6,366 nucleotides of DNA from the NCBI GenBank assembly GCA_007133055.1, contig SLNM01000209.1:1-6366 (forward strand). The letters run 5' to 3'. The notes below the pieces were generated by a model, which ran no database searches, was not told the DNA's origin, and was given only the letters and a program-made list of their open reading frames with translations. The translations under genes were made by a program, and so were the position numbers. This DNA is from Lentisphaeria bacterium. Its GTDB lineage: Bacteria; Verrucomicrobiota; Lentisphaeria; Oligosphaerales; PUNB01. Shown piece by piece: positions 4,952-6,366 of the stretch (position 1 is the first letter of the stretch; every line of letters begins with the position of its first letter).

Positions 4952-6366
4952 CTATGGCGAGGGCGGCTGCGGGTTGTCGATGCGTGCCATGACCATGTTT
5001 TCCCGCAGGAGAATCAGGCTCCATACGGCTCGATTACTGAGTCTGGCTGGGGGTTGCAGAGCGGACTCGGCGGGGAGGTGAGTGGGAATGACCGTGAATT
5101 TTGGCGCCGGCTCGACGACCATGTTCCCCTGATCCCGCCGGCAGTAATGGTAGTGTGTATTCTCTCCTCCCTGGTTGTTCCAGACTACCAGAAAGGGATT
5201 GTCCGCGAGGCAGTCAACATAGTGGATGCCGGCTTTGAAGCAGGTTTCGGTCAAACAGCGTTTGACGCTGGGAGGTGCGGCGGCGGTGATCAAAGATTGG
5301 TTGTCGACGTTTGGCTGCAGCGCCTGGCCGATTCTGTTTTTCAGCGCAGCGGGAATCAGGAAGCGGTAAAGCATGCGTCGGCATTTTTCCAGGGTGCGAT
5401 CTCGGCGCGAACCGAGACCGGCGCGATTTTTCAGCTTGATTTCCAAGGCATGATTGCCAGGCTGGGCAGGAATTTCCAATCTCAGCCGCTCGGTTTCCTG
5501 GTCGTAAGACGATACAGCTTCGGTAAGTTGATCCCGGTCGGAAAGCACGGCAATTGTTTCCGGCCTGCCGATGCCGCCGATGAGCAAGCACCAGGAGCGC
5601 TGACCAGGGCAGTTGCCGGAGTTGCCCTGCGGCGGGCCGATTTTGATTGTCAGGCTATGTTCCCGCCATATTTGCCGAATCCTGGTTGTCACCGACTGGC
5701 CGTCGCGCCAGGCCATGGAGTCTCCGTCGTCCTCGTACATTTCATACTCACCATCGGCGCCTGCGAAGAGTCTCAGCTCCATTTGCTCAGGGTTGCCGGT
5801 TCGGTTGTTCTGGTGACAGCGGGCCAGCGGCAGGATGGCGCCTGCCCGGACGAATACGGGGATTTCCTCGAGGCTTCCGTAAATGGCGTGCCACTGGTCT
5901 CCGTGCAGAGCTTCCCCGGAGAAAAAGTCATACCACTGTCCCGGAGGCAGCCAGACCGTCTGGCGGGACATAGTGGTGTCCGGATCGCGGCGCTCGACAA
6001 AAGGGGCCACCAGCATCTGGCTGCCGAACATGTACTGCTGTGGGCACCAGTATGCCTCTTCGGCGTCGGCATGTTCATGATACATGGGCCGGCATAGGGC
6101 GTGTCCCTCCTGCGAGCACAGCCTGGCCTCACTGTAAAGGTATGGAACCAGGCGGTGTCGCAACTGCAGAAACTCCCGGGTGATGGCTAGAGTTTCAACA
6201 CCCTTGCCCCATGGATGACGGTCGCGGTTTGGGTCCTTCGAACAGTGCATTCGGTTGATCGGCGAGAAAACTCCGAACTGTATCCAGCGTGTGAACAGTT
6301 CCGGCTCCTCCATACCGTGGAAGTGTCCGCCTATGTCGTGGCTCCACCAAGTGCATCCGACATTGG
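4952..6366 (-). CDS. Glycoside hydrolase family 31 enzyme (alpha-glucosidase/alpha-xylosidase type), N-terminal part outside window
   Basis: GH31 enzymes are retaining glycosidases acting mostly on alpha-linked glucose or xylose. The frame runs open through the window edge at 6366, so the gene is 5'-truncated here; the ATG at 6313 is internal. The 17 codons before it read N-V-G-C-T-W-W-S-H-D-I-G-G-H-F-H-G. This contains the family WSHDIGG motif, whose Asp (6335-6337) corresponds to the acid/base of characterised members such as YicI. Counting from the Met at 6313, RWIQFGVFSP (9-18) and R21-M-H23 finish the catalytic barrel. The beta domain follows with VWLPPGQWYDFFSGE (120-134) and IPVFVRAGAILPL (151-163), then a DUF5110-like segment with YEDDGDS (193-199). 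The nucleophile Asp should lie upstream, outside the window. About 158 further residues (296-453) follow the usual end of the family and match no domain I know. Substrate cannot be assigned. No signal peptide can be judged without the N-terminus. Confidence 0.93.
   Translation of the reverse strand, partial: NVGCTWWSHDIGGHFHGMEEPELFTRWIQFGVFSPINRMHCSKDPNRDRHPWGKGVETLAITREFLQLRHRLVPYLYSEARLCSQEGHALCRPMYHEHADAEEAYWCPQQYMFGSQMLVAPFVERRDPDTTMSRQTVWLPPGQWYDFFSGEALHGDQWHAIYGSLEEIPVFVRAGAILPLARCHQNNRTGNPEQMELRLFAGADGEYEMYEDDGDSMAWRDGQSVTTRIRQIWREHSLTIKIGPPQGNSGNCPGQRSWCLLIGGIGRPETIAVLSDRDQLTEAVSSYDQETERLRLEIPAQPGNHALEIKLKNRAGLGSRRDRTLEKCRRMLYRFLIPAALKNRIGQALQPNVDNQSLITAAAPPSVKRCLTETCFKAGIHYVDCLADNPFLVVWNNQGGENTHYHYCRRDQGNMVVEPAPKFTVIPTHLPAESALQPPARLSNRAVWSLILLRENMVMARIDNPQPPSP

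Noticed and set aside
4901..6097. A 398-codon open frame on the plus strand opposite the GH31 gene
   Set aside because: It lies wholly antisense to a gene with unmistakable GH31 motifs, resembles no family and has no convincing ribosome binding site. It is a shadow of GC-rich coding DNA.

Overview
This window reads as a piece of chromosome from a fairly GC-rich, probably Gram-negative bacterium. It holds two blocks of genes that converge on a short spacer near position 2670. The SPFH/HflK-type protein next to a P-type metal ATPase, together with a GH31 glycosidase carrying a long C-terminal tail, would suit the Planctomycetes/Verrucomicrobia/Lentisphaerae group or a related lineage. That placement is a guess from gene content. 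I see no tRNA, rRNA, CRISPR array, transposase or integrase.

Plus strand, 1-2611: the C-terminal part of an HflK-like SPFH membrane protein, whose SPFH domain should lie before the window, is followed 28 nt later by a complete P1B-type (heavy-metal class) cation-transporting ATPase. The spacing suggests one operon. The ATPase has no HMA domain. Instead it has a short N-terminal Cys/His cluster, and its last membrane helix carries an AALLHSVST...NSARL motif like that of the CtpC-type branch. A working picture is an SPFH scaffold made together with a metal pump in the inner membrane.

Spacer, 2612-2729: no gene. It holds an interrupted stem-loop just after the ATPase stop and a short perfect palindrome. 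Either could help separate the two converging transcripts.

Minus strand, 6366-2730 (read right to left): a GH31 alpha-glycosidase-type enzyme, cut by the window edge but keeping its acid/base Asp; a 213-nt spacer with a possible weak promoter and a nested inverted repeat; a complete recJ (ssDNA-specific 5'-3' exonuclease); and then a 73-residue protein of unknown function with a strong ribosome binding site. GH31, recJ and the small gene share a strand but have no obvious common pathway.

Most of the window is housekeeping or metabolic. The points most worth a second look are the HflK-like/P-type ATPase pair with its possible 12-codon translational relay, the long uncharacterised tail of the GH31 protein, and the small protein after recJ. 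I found no evidence of a wholly new multi-gene system.
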